The translations under genes and the position numbers were made by a program. Positions 16,690 through 25,503 of a DNA stretch of 64,000 bases are shown here, in pieces. Origin of the DNA: Enterococcus plantarum (GTDB taxonomy: Bacteria > Bacillota > Bacilli > Lactobacillales > Enterococcaceae); assembly GCF_001730295.1 (NCBI RefSeq), contig NZ_MIKA01000023.1:124001-188000 (forward strand), read 5' to 3'. The first letter of the stretch is position 1. Every line of letters starts with the position of its first letter. The notes under the pieces are model-generated. The model saw only the letters and a list, made by a program, of their open reading frames with translations. It did no database searches and was not told the DNA's origin.

Positions 16690-19071
16690 CTACTCTGCTT
16701 CTTCTATGCCTAATTCAGCATTGCTCAATTGTGATTGGGCAATTTCTTGATAGACAGTGGATGATTTCATTAGTTCATCGTGTGTTCCATGACCTACAAC
16801 ACGACCTTCGTTCAATACGATAATATTATCTGCATGAAGAATCGTAGAAATTTTTTGTGCAACAATGATTTGAGTTGCCCCTTTTATATTTTCAGATAGC
16901 GCTTTTCGTAACGCTACATCCGTTTTATTATCTAGTGCTGAGAATGAATCATCGAAAATCAAGATTTTAGGATTTTTCGCTAAGGCACGTGCAATGGATA
17001 GACGTTGTTTTTGTCCACCAGAAACATTATTTCCGCCTTGAGAAATTTCTCGGCTATAGCCTTTTTCATTTGAATCGATAAATTCTTCTGCTTGAGCTAT
17101 TTCAGCAGCTTTTCTCATTTGTTCATCTGAGATATTTGCATCGCCAAACTTGATATTTGATGCAATATCACCTGAGAACAAGATTCCTTTTTGCGGCACA
17201 AATCCAATAATTTCATGTAATTTGTGTAAGCTCAATTCACGAATGTCTATTCCATCAATCGTGATTCGACCACCTGTTACATCAAACAAACGCGGAATCA
17301 GATTCACAATTGTTGATTTACCTGAACCAGTTGAACCGATAATTGCCGTTGTTTGCCCTGGTTTGGCTGTAAAGTTAATGTGGTGCAACACATCTTCATC
17401 GGCATCTCCGTAACGGAATTCTACACCTTCGAATTTCACTTCGCCTTTAAAGTCATGATCATCTTTAGGATGTTCTGGATCTTTGATTGTTGGTTCTGTT
17501 TCAAGTACTTCTTCCACACGACCAGCAGCTACGTTGGCACGAGGTAGAATAATTGAAACCATTGACAACATCATAAAGGCCATAACGATTTGCATCGTAT
17601 ACGTGATGAACGCCATCATATCCCCAACTTGAAGTTGACCGTTATTCATGTTATGTCCGCCGACCCATACGATCAGCACAGAAATACCATTCATCAAAAG
17701 CATCATTACAGGCATCATGATCGACATTGCGCGGTTTACAAATAATTGTGTCTTCATTAAATTCGTATTCGCAACATCAAAACGTTTTTCTTCAAATTTC
17801 TCACGAGAAAAAGCTCGGATAACAGGCAGTCCTGTAATGATTTCACGTGATACTAAGTTCACTCTGTCGACTAAATTTTGTAACGCTTTAAACTTAGGCA
17901 TGGTTGTTAATAATAGGCTTAAGACTAACACTAGAACAGCCGCAACAGCGACACCTACGATCCATCCCATACCTGTTCCTGTTTGGTAGACATTATAGAT
18001 ACCGCCTATCCCTAAGATCGGTGCGTATAAAACAATTCGCATGATCATCACGATTCCCATTTGCATTTGTTGGATATCATTCGTATTCCGTGTAATCAAT
18101 GAAGCTGGAGAGAATTTCTCCATTTCAGTGTTCGAAAATTGCAATGTTCGTTCATATTGACCAACACGCAAATTTCGCCCAACAGATGCGGCCACGAGTG
18201 AGGCAATCAACCCAACAATAATCGCAGCAACCGCTGAAACCAAGGTTAGAAGAACCATTTTCGTTCCTGTTTTGACCATGTAATCTGTTTGGATCTGTTT
18301 CGTATTCATGTCTAATGCTTTATATTCACTAAGGGTCAATTGGATCCCCACAGTTTTCATTGAGTCTTCGCCTAGGTCACCTAAGCTCTTCTTCGTTTCG
18401 TTACGAGCTGACTCGACTTTGGCTGGCATCGCATCCGTTGTCGTTTTGATTGAATCAGCTAAGGCTTTTGCTTCAGCACCTTTTGCTTGTGCTTTGGCTG
18501 CTAATTCTTGTGCTTCAGCACCTTTTTCAGTTGCAGTCGCAACATCTGTAGCAGCAGCTGCCTCGGCACCCGCTGATTTAGCTTGTTCGCCTAAAGCGGT
18601 CGCTTCTTCACCAAGTTGTTTTGCTTTAGCAGCATCTTCTCCAACTTTTTTATAGTCTTCAATGATTGCTTTTGCCTCACTTGCATTTGATGAGTCTTTT
18701 GATTGAGATGACGCTAACATCATCATTGGTAAATTAAAGATGTCTGCTAATTTAGCTTCAGTCATGCCATCTTGAAGGTTTAATTTATAGACTTCAACCT
18801 CTTTGCCATCGATTTTCTCAGTTGTTAGCTTATAGTTATCTTCTATTATTTTTTTCTCGTCATCCGTCATGAACATTTCAATTCCTTGAAGGGATGTTTT
18901 CCTGATTTTTTCAGGTGTGGAATATTCAAGCCCTCCTTGTTGAATACCGACATCGACGATACCCGATGTTAATTTTGGTAAGCTTAAATCACTATTTGCC
19001 TGTACAACTAAAAGCACAAGAACTGCGATGACCGCATACCAGTATTTGCCGAGATGTTTGAAAATCTTCAC
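16690..19071 (-). CDS. ABC exporter half-transporter with degenerate ATP site and large extracellular insertion (EfrC-type)
   Basis: At 793 aa this is about 200 residues longer than usual. Helix 1 (about 10-32) is followed by an insertion up to about residue 265, before the remaining helices. The insertion holds an Ala-rich coiled-coil-like stretch with imperfect repeats (AKAQAKGAEAKALADS and related units, about 135-215). The ATPase domain has IIGSTGSGKST and NVSGGQKQRLSIARAL, but Walker B reads LIFDDSFSALD, so the catalytic Glu is Asp/Ser-like. One degenerate site is normal in heterodimeric exporters. It overlaps the marR stop by one base. Substrates are probably hydrophobic drugs or dyes, by family. 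Confidence 0.93.
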   Translation of the reverse strand: MKIFKHLGKYWYAVIAVLVLLVVQANSDLSLPKLTSGIVDVGIQQGGLEYSTPEKIRKTSLQGIEMFMTDDEKKIIEDNYKLTTEKIDGKEVEVYKLNLQDGMTEAKLADIFNLPMMMLASSQSKDSSNASEAKAIIEDYKKVGEDAAKAKQLGEEATALGEQAKSAGAEAAAATDVATATEKGAEAQELAAKAQAKGAEAKALADSIKTTTDAMPAKVESARNETKKSLGDLGEDSMKTVGIQLTLSEYKALDMNTKQIQTDYMVKTGTKMVLLTLVSAVAAIIVGLIASLVAASVGRNLRVGQYERTLQFSNTEMEKFSPASLITRNTNDIQQMQMGIVMIMRIVLYAPILGIGGIYNVYQTGTGMGWIVGVAVAAVLVLVLSLLLTTMPKFKALQNLVDRVNLVSREIITGLPVIRAFSREKFEEKRFDVANTNLMKTQLFVNRAMSIMMPVMMLLMNGISVLIVWVGGHNMNNGQLQVGDMMAFITYTMQIVMAFMMLSMVSIILPRANVAAGRVEEVLETEPTIKDPEHPKDDHDFKGEVKFEGVEFRYGDADEDVLHHINFTAKPGQTTAIIGSTGSGKSTIVNLIPRLFDVTGGRITIDGIDIRELSLHKLHEIIGFVPQKGILFSGDIASNIKFGDANISDEQMRKAAEIAQAEEFIDSNEKGYSREISQGGNNVSGGQKQRLSIARALAKNPKILIFDDSFSALDNKTDVALRKALSENIKGATQIIVAQKISTILHADNIIVLNEGRVVGHGTHDELMKSSTVYQEIAQSQLSNAELGIEEAE

Positions 19072-19517
19072 TATTGGTCACCTTCCTCTTTCTGGGAAAT
19101 TTGTTGGGAGTAGTCTACGAATTTCGCCGTTAGCTCGATGAACTGATTCGTATCTTGTTCTCCCATTAGTTTAAAAATCTGAACGATCTTATCACGCATC
19201 TCTTTCTTTTGTAACTTGGCTGCTTTTTTACCGCACTCCGTTAATGTAACATTGATACGACGGCGATCATCAGGATCCATCTTACGTTCGATTTGACCTT
19301 TTTTTTCTAAACTGCCAAGAACGACCGCGATACGAGCGCTTGATAGGTTCAGTGATTCAGCTAGATGTTTTGGACTAGTTGGTTCACCGTAACGTGCCAA
19401 AAATTTGATCACGATACTTTCACCTTGGTTACTTTTTTCTAGTCTGCTAAATGCACTATGTCGATTTTGAACCATTAAACGCATAAGCTCTTGTTCGGCT
19501 TCTTCTGCGAATGACAT
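19071..19517 (-). CDS. MarR-family transcriptional regulator
   Basis: This 148-aa protein has the winged-helix core NLSSARIAVVLGSLEKKGQI and the wing MDPDDRRRINVTLTECG. It is the first gene of the operon with the ABC exporter, overlaps the next start (ATGA), and has AAGGAGG before the ATG. A palindrome in the 5' untranslated region probably binds this protein, so it should repress its own operon until a drug ligand releases it. Confidence 0.95.
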   Translation of the reverse strand: MSFAEEAEQELMRLMVQNRHSAFSRLEKSNQGESIVIKFLARYGEPTSPKHLAESLNLSSARIAVVLGSLEKKGQIERKMDPDDRRRINVTLTECGKKAAKLQKKEMRDKIVQIFKLMGEQDTNQFIELTAKFVDYSQQISQKEEGDQ

Positions 19518-19561
19518 ATGACTCCTCCTTTTTTCAAAATAATTACTTCCTCCATTAATAG

Positions 19562-19619
19562 CTAACAGTGTTAGTAACTAATGCTGTTTGATATTAACGC
19601 AAATAGGTTTTAATGTCAA
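19562..19619 (-). promoter_or_regulatory. Promoter and candidate MarR operator of the exporter operon
   Basis: TTGACA (19614-19619), 17-bp spacer, TAATAT (19591-19596). A perfect 13-bp palindrome CTAACAGTGTTAG (19562-19574) lies just downstream of the expected start of transcription. Both are seen directly. The binding partner is inferred. Confidence 0.8.
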
Positions 19620-19717
19620 TAGTATTGGTTTAAAAATATAAATGAATACGGTTTTATTTCAAAATATTAAGAAATTGTTCTCAATTTCATATGATTTATT
19701 TGGGTGAAATGATAAAA

Positions 19718-19812
19718 AAGGTGGGATATGACTCTACGAGTCACACCCCACCTCTAAGGAATCCAGATAAACGGAGAGAATAGAAGCAACGACTACGCTT
19801 TGCTTCCGTCTC
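19718..19812 (-). repeat. Dispersed repeat acting as terminator of the NADH oxidase-like gene
   Basis: The hairpin GGTGGGATATGACTC / GAGTCACACCCCACC (19720-19752) is followed on the minus strand by TTTTTT. Next to it is AAGGAATCCAGATAAACGG, then AGCAACGACT and a GCTTTGCTTCC segment. The same order of motifs occurs at 14727-14815, and related motifs occur at 10581-10632 and 48195-48300. Confidence 0.75.
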
Positions 19813-19892
19813 CATCTCTTTTTAATTACCCCTATTGATCAAAAAGCAATTATCGTTGACATTTCCCTTCTTTACTAGACTAAATACTAGTC

Positions 19893-21224
19893 TTATTCCG
19901 CATTCAACGCAGCCATCGTAATATAGTTATAAGGTTGATTAAAATGTGGTAAAAAGAATAAATCAAGTAACTTTAATTCATCAATAGTCATTTGCTTTTG
20001 TATAGCAAGTGAGAATAGATGGATCGCCATTGAAATATCTGCTCTTGATGACATTTGCGCACCGATAATTCGTCGTGATCCTTTTTCATACACAATACGA
20101 ATCGAAACTGAGTCGTTTGAGGTCATAAATGCTGGTTTTTGCAAATCTGTATAGTCAGTGAATAAAACGTCTAGTTGATGTTTTTTTGCTGCTTCTAAGG
20201 ATAGACCTGTGGAAACCATATTTAAACCAAAAATAGAAATACCATTTGACCCTTGAACACCAATTGATGCAAGACTTGTGCCACCAACATTGTGACCTGC
20301 GACGATTCCAGAACGTACGGCGTTCGTTGCCAACGCAATATAGGTCGTTTTTCTTAACGCATTGGAGTATAGAGTAGCACAATCTCCTACTGCATAAACT
20401 GAAGGATCACTAGTTTGCTGATTTTCATCAACAAGATAGGCACCATTTTCAAATAATTCCAACTGTTCCTTGCCTAACTCATTATTAGGTAAAAAACCAA
20501 TAGCATTGATAACGAGATCAACCGGATACTCCCCTTTATTCGTTACGATGGCTTCTACTTGTTTTGAGCCTTTATAGGCAGTAGCGATTTCACCAAAATG
20601 TAGTTCAATACCGTTCCCAGATAAATTACGATCCATTTCATCTGTAAACTCTGGGTCATAATAGTTCGACAACGAGCGTGGTGCACCATCAAAAAGCAAT
20701 ACCTGCTTCCCACGGCGCTTGATGGCTTCAGCGATTTCAACCCCAATATAGCCAGCGCCGATAACGGCGACTTTTCTGACCGAAGTCAATCCCACTAAGT
20801 CATCGACTGCTTGTCCATCTTGAAACTTTTTTAAAAAATGAATATTTTGTAAGGTATTGCCTGGTATTTTTGGGGCTATCGGAACAGAACCTGTCGCTAA
20901 TATCAACTTATCATATTCCTTGCAAAAGGTTGTTCCATCACTGGCTTTACAAAAGACCTTTTTAGCGTAAAAATCAATTTTTTCAACTGCTGTTTCTAAA
21001 TAAATGGTCGCACCTTTCGCTTCAAATTCTTCCTTAGTCGCATAAAATAGCTGATCCGATGAGTCAATTTGTCTACCTACCCAAAGTGCCGTTCCACACC
21101 CTAAATAACTAAGATTCGAATTTTTATCAATCATTGTCACATCTTGGTCTGGATAATGATCTAGTAAAGCGTTAGCTGCCGCGATCCCGGCATGGTTTGA
21201 ACCAATAATAATCGTTTTTTTCAT
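19893..21224 (-). CDS. FAD-dependent NADH oxidase / CoA-disulfide reductase-family protein
   Basis: This 443-aa flavoprotein has an FAD-binding N terminus (IIGSNHAGIAAANAL), the redox Cys in SYLGCGTALWVG at about residue 44, an NADH-binding GAGYIGVEIAEA and the second FAD motif VYAVGDCATL. It is much like H2O-forming NADH oxidases and NADH peroxidases of enterococci, where the Cys cycles as sulfenic acid. It lies directly downstream of the BMC operon but behind that operon's terminator, so it is probably expressed on its own. A role in reoxidising NADH is likely. The substrate (O2, H2O2 or CoA disulfide) cannot be fixed from sequence. Confidence 0.9.
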   Translation of the reverse strand: MKKTIIIGSNHAGIAAANALLDHYPDQDVTMIDKNSNLSYLGCGTALWVGRQIDSSDQLFYATKEEFEAKGATIYLETAVEKIDFYAKKVFCKASDGTTFCKEYDKLILATGSVPIAPKIPGNTLQNIHFLKKFQDGQAVDDLVGLTSVRKVAVIGAGYIGVEIAEAIKRRGKQVLLFDGAPRSLSNYYDPEFTDEMDRNLSGNGIELHFGEIATAYKGSKQVEAIVTNKGEYPVDLVINAIGFLPNNELGKEQLELFENGAYLVDENQQTSDPSVYAVGDCATLYSNALRKTTYIALATNAVRSGIVAGHNVGGTSLASIGVQGSNGISIFGLNMVSTGLSLEAAKKHQLDVLFTDYTDLQKPAFMTSNDSVSIRIVYEKGSRRIIGAQMSSRADISMAIHLFSLAIQKQMTIDELKLLDLFFLPHFNQPYNYITMAALNAE

Positions 21225-21247
21225 TTGTTACCTCCATTTTTTTGAAT

Positions 21248-21288
21248 AAAAAAGCGAAACACATAAGCTTTAGCAGTGCTTCGCCTTT
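21248..21288 (-). terminator. Terminator of the BMC operon
   Basis: Minus-strand GCGAAGCAC / GTGTTTCGC stem followed by TTTTTTATT. It begins 19 bp after the last shell gene. Confidence 0.9.
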
Positions 21289-21302
21289 TCAGATTTTAGT
21301 TA

Positions 21303-21584
21303 TTATGCTTGTGTAATCGGTAAAATAGTTTCAACTTCTGAATGCGGACGTGGAATCACGTGAACAGATAATAATTCACCTACACGTTGCGCTGCTGCTG
21401 CGCCTGCATCTGTAGCTGCTTTTACAGCGCCAACATCTCCGCGTACCATAACAGTCACGATGCCACCTCCAACTAATTCTTTTCCTACAAGCGATACGTT
21501 AGCCGCCTTAACCATTGCGTCTGCTGCCTCAATTGAACCGATTAACCCTTTCGTTTCGACCATTCCTAGTGCATCTGATTTCAT
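21303..21584 (-). CDS. BMC-H hexameric shell protein (last gene of the cut operon)
   Basis: A single 93-aa Pf00936-type BMC domain forming a hexameric shell tile with a central pore. The hallmark segments are [20 protein letters not shown], the pore-region Gly-rich [12 protein letters not shown], and [12 protein letters not shown]. The protein is almost identical to the first shell gene of the operon at 36072-36347, differing at about a dozen positions mostly near the C terminus. AGGAGG precedes the start. Confidence 0.97.
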   Translation of the reverse strand: MKSDALGMVETKGLIGSIEAADAMVKAANVSLVGKELVGGGIVTVMVRGDVGAVKAATDAGAAAAQRVGELLSVHVIPRPHSEVETILPITQA

Positions 21585-21604
21585 TATAATTTCCTCCTAA
21601 GATT

Positions 21605-22276
21605 CTATCTATTATTTTTTTTGATCACAATTTCAGTATTGGGCGTTAACCCCAGTGCATTTGCTTCTTCTGTATCAATGTGGCATTCTAAGCCGGAATT
21701 TTCGACCGCTCGAATGATAACATTCGCTAAACTGCCACCTCGTTCACCTGGTAATTCAATCGTTACAGACTCACCGTCATGCACACCGAATTGAATTGCC
21801 TCATTTGGCAACATGTGAATATGACGTTTTGCGACAATCACACCTTCAATAATTTCGGCAGATCCTTTAGGACCAATTAATGTGATGCTCCCCGCCCCAG
21901 TTAAATCGCCAGATAAACGTAAAGGAGCTTTTACTCCTAATTTAAAGGAATCACTTTGTAAAATTTCTACTTGAGTTTGTTTCCTCACAGGACCTAGAAT
22001 GCGTACTTTTTCTATTGCACCTTTTGGTCCGCAGATCATCACTGTTTCTTTACACGCAAATTGTCCCGGTTGAGACAGATCCTTCAATTTTGTTATCTGA
22101 TAATCGTAACCAAATAATTTTTCCACATCTTTTTGAGATAAGTGGATATGGCGATTGGAGATACCTACTGGAATCCTTCGAGGTTCCGACGTTGCTGCTG
22201 TTTGAGTTTGGTTTGTTTCAGCCAATTTCTCTAGCAATGTTCCCAGTAACTCTTCATAATTATCCAACTTCATCAT
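21605..22276 (-). CDS. pduL: PduL-type phosphate acyltransferase (phosphotransacetylase) of the compartment
   Basis: This 223-aa protein has the two PduL domains with the zinc-binding ISNRHIHLS and AKRHIHMLP motifs. It converts acetyl-CoA and phosphate to acetyl-phosphate, regenerating CoA inside the shell. The first 20 residues (MKLDNYEELLGTLLEKLAE) form an amphipathic helix typical of an encapsulation peptide, followed by a Thr/Gln-rich linker. It is 11 bp downstream of the ALDH gene. The first two codons are both ATG, and the second may be the true start given the GGAAAAGG spacing. Confidence 0.94.
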   Translation of the reverse strand: MMKLDNYEELLGTLLEKLAETNQTQTAATSEPRRIPVGISNRHIHLSQKDVEKLFGYDYQITKLKDLSQPGQFACKETVMICGPKGAIEKVRILGPVRKQTQVEILQSDSFKLGVKAPLRLSGDLTGAGSITLIGPKGSAEIIEGVIVAKRHIHMLPNEAIQFGVHDGESVTIELPGERGGSLANVIIRAVENSGLECHIDTEEANALGLTPNTEIVIKKNNR

Positions 22277-22287
22277 TCCTTTTCCAG

Positions 22288-23790
22288 TTAATTCATACTC
22301 GCTAAGACTTGACGAACAACATTTGCTAATTTTTCTACATCCGTATCATTGATTGTCTTGTCCTCTGTCGGCAATGATGTCGTTGCAGTGGCTTCTGTTT
22401 TTCCGTAAGTAAAGGTTGGATCATCTTGCACTATTGTAGTGACCTCTTTTAATCCGTATGCAACTTTTTTGATGTTTAACAGATGTTTTGGGCCAACGTT
22501 TTCTGAAACTGAACTACCACCAAAAGTCCCGCAACCTAAGGTAAACGAAATCGGTAATCCTGTACTGATACCTGTTCCACCTTGGCTGCCTCCAGTGTTC
22601 ACTAAAATTCGTGAGGCAGGTTTAGCGGCAAATTTTAGTACGATAGACCGATCATTGGTATGGAGACTCATTGTATGACCAATCCCATTTTGCAACAATT
22701 GAATACTTAAGTCACACGCTTCTTCCCAGTTATTGACAACATAAAACGCTAAAACCGTTGTAAGTTTCTCAAATGATAAAGGATAGCCTTGACCAACTCC
22801 ACCTTGCGCGCCAATCAGGACTTTCGTTTCTGCTGGAACGCTAATTCCTGCAGCTTCAGCGATAACGGTTGCTGCTCTTCCCACAAATTTTGCATTCATT
22901 GCATACCCATTTTTGAAGAGTAATTTGCAGACTTTATCCGTTTCTGCTTCTGACATAAAGTAGCCGCCTTGTGTTTTTAACTCTTTAATGACAGAGTCTT
23001 TATTGACTTCTTCGCAGATAATCGATTGCTCGGATGCACAAATGGTCCCATTATCGAAAGTTTTAGACGCTATAATTTTTGCTACTGCACTTTTTACATC
23101 TGCTGTTCGTTCGATATAGGCTGGTGAATTACCAGCACCTACACCTAAGGCTGGTTTTCCTGAACTATAAGCGGCTTTCACCATTCCAGGACCACCTGTT
23201 GCGATGATCAAGCTAACTTCTTTAGCATGTAGTAATTCGTTAGTGCCAGCCATTGTTGGAATAGACAAGCAACTAATGATTCCATCTGGCGCTCCTGCTG
23301 CTACCGCAGCACGATTTAATAAGTCGGCCGCTTTTTTGGTACATCCAACCGCTGTCGGATGTGGTGAAAAAACAATCGCATTTCTTGATTTTAATGCAAT
23401 CATCGCTTTAAAAATAACTGTTGAAGTGGGATTCGTTGAAGGAATGATTCCCAAAACTAAGCCAACCGGTTCAGCCACATCAAAGGTACCTTTTTCAGGA
23501 TTTTCTGATATGATCCCGATGGTTTTCTCATTTTTGATTTCATCATAGAGTAACTGGGATGCCGCATGATTTTTGTAAGTTTTGTCTATCACCTTACCAA
23601 AGCCTGTTTCTTCGACCGCTCGTTCAGCTAAACCAAGGGCATATTTACTCGCGGCTGTCTTCATATTTTGTAAAATTTGGTCAATTTGGTCTTCTGAAAA
23701 AGTAGCGATTTTATCTGCGGCTTCTTTCCCTTTACGTGTCAAATCACGGGCTTCTTGAACAGAACGTAAATCTTTATCGAACATTTCCAT
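22288..23790 (-). CDS. CoA-acylating acetaldehyde dehydrogenase of the compartment (EutE/PduP-like)
   Basis: This 500-aa enzyme oxidises acetaldehyde to acetyl-CoA with NAD+ and CoA. The catalytic Cys is at residue 251 in FDNGTICASEQS, the oxyanion Asn at about 120 in IPSTNPTST, and a Gly-rich GVGAGNSPAYIE stretch precedes the Cys. The C-terminal tail ends in an amphipathic helix (TDVEKLANVVRQVLASMN) after a Thr/Ser linker, a typical encapsulation peptide. The N terminus is also helical. GAGG lies before the start at the expected distance. It is the active counterpart of the Cys-less paralogue at 32665-34101. Confidence 0.95.
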   Translation of the reverse strand: MEMFDKDLRSVQEARDLTRKGKEAADKIATFSEDQIDQILQNMKTAASKYALGLAERAVEETGFGKVIDKTYKNHAASQLLYDEIKNEKTIGIISENPEKGTFDVAEPVGLVLGIIPSTNPTSTVIFKAMIALKSRNAIVFSPHPTAVGCTKKAADLLNRAAVAAGAPDGIISCLSIPTMAGTNELLHAKEVSLIIATGGPGMVKAAYSSGKPALGVGAGNSPAYIERTADVKSAVAKIIASKTFDNGTICASEQSIICEEVNKDSVIKELKTQGGYFMSEAETDKVCKLLFKNGYAMNAKFVGRAATVIAEAAGISVPAETKVLIGAQGGVGQGYPLSFEKLTTVLAFYVVNNWEEACDLSIQLLQNGIGHTMSLHTNDRSIVLKFAAKPASRILVNTGGSQGGTGISTGLPISFTLGCGTFGGSSVSENVGPKHLLNIKKVAYGLKEVTTIVQDDPTFTYGKTEATATTSLPTEDKTINDTDVEKLANVVRQVLASMN

Positions 23791-23800
23791 TTGTATTCCT

Positions 23801-24325
23801 CTATTCGTTAATTATTAAACTATCCATTAGCGCTTTGATCAGTTTTTCTTTGTTTGCACGATGGATATTTTTTTGTGGGATGCTAAAATTAGGCTGCTCT
23901 TTTGCTAATTTTCTAAGTTCAGTTACTTTCATTTGCTGCAATTCATTCAGTACTTTTTCTTTTGGCTCTTGTTCAACCATTTTCTTTACTTCTACTATTT
24001 CTATTCGCTCTTCTTCCGGTTCAGGTGCCTTTATCTCTTCTATTTTAGTGACTTCTTCCACGAAAGAGAATGCATCGATGTCTGGACGTGGAATGACATG
24101 AGAAGCAGCTAAAAGTCCTTCTCCTAAATACTGAACACTTGCAATTGCCGCTTGTATAGCTGTTTCGACTGCTGCGACATCGCCTGTGATCAGCACTGTA
24201 TTTAGCCCCCCACCAACCTGTTTTTTACCTAATCAATAAACTTCGGAAGATTTCAACATGGCATCTGTGGCTTCGATCAAAGCCAATAATCCTCTAGTTT
24301 CAATCATGCCGATTGCTTGATTCAT
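23801..24325 (-). pseudogene. BMC-H shell protein with C-terminal Rho_N/SAP-like tail, interrupted by in-frame UGA
   Basis: The frame starts at the ATG at 24325 (MNQAIGMIETRGLLALIEAT) and is a normal BMC-H domain, except that codon 31 (24235-24233) is TGA between SSEVY and LGKKQVGGGLN. The frame then continues to 23801 with an acidic Glu/Pro-rich linker (about residues 90-120) and a C-terminal helical domain (LQQMKVTELRKLAKE and on) resembling Rho N-terminal/SAP nucleic-acid-binding folds. EutK has an analogous BMC plus DNA-binding layout. Either the gene is broken, or a 131-aa product arises from an internal start, or UGA is read through. The flanking frame is intact, so the lesion is recent. 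Confidence 0.85.
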
Positions 24326-24328
24326 TTT

Positions 24329-24937
24329 CTACACCCCACTTTTTAATTTTCCAGATAAAATCGTTACTTTTTCTGTCGTAGACCACTGAATAGCCGAGTG
24401 TTGTGGAACATAAATAACATCCCCTTTATTTACAGCCAAAACGGCCCCTTCGATCGTCACATGAAGGTCACCTTCTACCACATAGTTTACTGACTCAAAC
24501 GTGTCTTCTTCGTTAAAATGACCCGTCTCAATTTCTAAAAGTCCAAGGTTAAAATGACCTGCCCCTGCTGTTACAATTTCTCTATACCTGACATTTTCAA
24601 CGTCATCATTTAGAGGTGAAAGTTTGATTGTAGAGCCCCGAATAATTTTTAATCCACTCGAGTGTTCTTGATAGTCAAATGGACGATCCTGGAACTCACT
24701 CATGCCAGCTTCAATCAGCAGTTTTTTTAATAAGGACACGAACTGATCTTTCGTAATATCTTGAGTATCAGACATTGAATGATCATTTTCTGGTTTAGTT
24801 TCTTTAAACGTCATGTGGTATTCTTCTGCTAAATCTTTGGCAGAAGGGGTGATAATCGTTTGTTTATCAGTCAAAACAAGTTGAGTTCCTTCACTATGAA
24901 GTATTTCTATATCTTTTGCACAAATCAGTTTCTTCAT
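24329..24937 (-). CDS. eutQ: EutQ-like cupin protein
   Basis: This 202-aa protein has a C-terminal cupin domain (about 95-200, with GLLEIETGHFNEEDTF and VVEGDLHVTIEG) and an N-terminal region that shares LTDKQTIITPSAKDLAEEY with the EutT/EutQ N-terminal segment. EutQ has been linked to acetate kinase activity and shell assembly in the ethanolamine compartment. The role in this compartment is inferred from family and position. It lies 3 bp before the interrupted shell gene. Confidence 0.9.
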   Translation of the reverse strand: MKKLICAKDIEILHSEGTQLVLTDKQTIITPSAKDLAEEYHMTFKETKPENDHSMSDTQDITKDQFVSLLKKLLIEAGMSEFQDRPFDYQEHSSGLKIIRGSTIKLSPLNDDVENVRYREIVTAGAGHFNLGLLEIETGHFNEEDTFESVNYVVEGDLHVTIEGAVLAVNKGDVIYVPQHSAIQWSTTEKVTILSGKLKSGV

Positions 24938-24952
24938 TTTGTCACACTTTCT

Positions 24953-25216
24953 TTAGACAGATTCACAACTTTCATCGATGATCCCAATTACTGCAGCATC
25001 TACAGGAATAGCATCATCTTCTAGCATACGTCTGGCTGCTGATCCTGTCGCGATGATCACTCGATCGCCTATACCTGCACCTATCACATCACAGACAATC
25101 ATGCGTTCCCCCTCTCTAGAACCTCCAGAAACTTCTGCAAGCATCAGCTTGAGACCATTTAACTTTTCTGATTTTCGGGTCGCCCAAATCGTATCCATCA
25201 GTTTTGCGGTTACCAT
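24953..25216 (-). CDS. eutN: BMC-P pentameric vertex protein (EutN/CcmL family)
   Basis: An 87-aa protein of the EutN/CcmL fold, beginning MVTAKLMDTIWATRKSEKLN with the typical ending GIIDESCES. Five copies cap each vertex of the polyhedral shell. It overlaps the preceding gene by 7 bp (ATGGTAA). It appears to be the only vertex gene in the locus. Confidence 0.95.
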   Translation of the reverse strand: MVTAKLMDTIWATRKSEKLNGLKLMLAEVSGGSREGERMIVCDVIGAGIGDRVIIATGSAARRMLEDDAIPVDAAVIGIIDESCESV

Positions 25217-25503
25217 AGGCGATCATTTTCTTTTTTCTTGATTTCTTCCATGGCTGCGATAACGGAAGCGGTATCCCCAAAAATAGCCAATAAAATCATA
25301 TTTTGTGGGCAACTGCCTCGAATGTCCTCTACTGTGACTCCAACGGCTTTTTCAGCAATATCTGCGGCACAAACCATCTCAATTAATTTACCTTGAACTA
25401 ATCCTACAGCATCCGGAATACCTAAATTATCTTTTGATCCTCGTCGACGATTTAAAATGGCCAATGTCCCTTCGCCAGGTGTCTTGATAATACGACAATC
25501 CAT
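25210..25503 (-). CDS. BMC-domain-like shell protein, divergent
   Basis: This 97-aa protein reads as a divergent BMC fold, with the region DAVGLVQGKLIEMVCAADIA matching the AxGLVE..AADA pattern and LLAIFGDTASVIAAMEEIK matching the GDxxxV helix. The N terminus (MDCRIIKTPGEGTLAILNRR) is a lead strand not found in standard BMC-H. It is probably a specialised shell or pore protein, as seen in several glycyl-radical compartments. AGGAGG lies before the start. It is translationally coupled to eutN. The exact subfamily is uncertain. Confidence 0.85.
   Translation of the reverse strand: MDCRIIKTPGEGTLAILNRRRGSKDNLGIPDAVGLVQGKLIEMVCAADIAEKAVGVTVEDIRGSCPQNMILLAIFGDTASVIAAMEEIKKKENDRLW

Noticed and set aside
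18308-18655. 115-codon plus-strand frame
   Set aside because: It is antisense to the Ala-rich repeat region of the ABC exporter. Its open length follows from the codon bias of that repeat.
19893-21224. Flavoprotein as part of the BMC operon
   Set aside because: A strong terminator separates it from the last shell gene and it has no encapsulation peptide.
24233-24235. UGA as selenocysteine codon in the shell gene
   Set aside because: BMC-H proteins have no redox residue at this site. I see no convincing bacterial SECIS hairpin directly after the codon, and no sel genes are in the window.
24233-24235. UGA read as Trp by an alternative genetic code
   Set aside because: Other genes in the window, such as hsdM and marR, use TGA as a normal stop.
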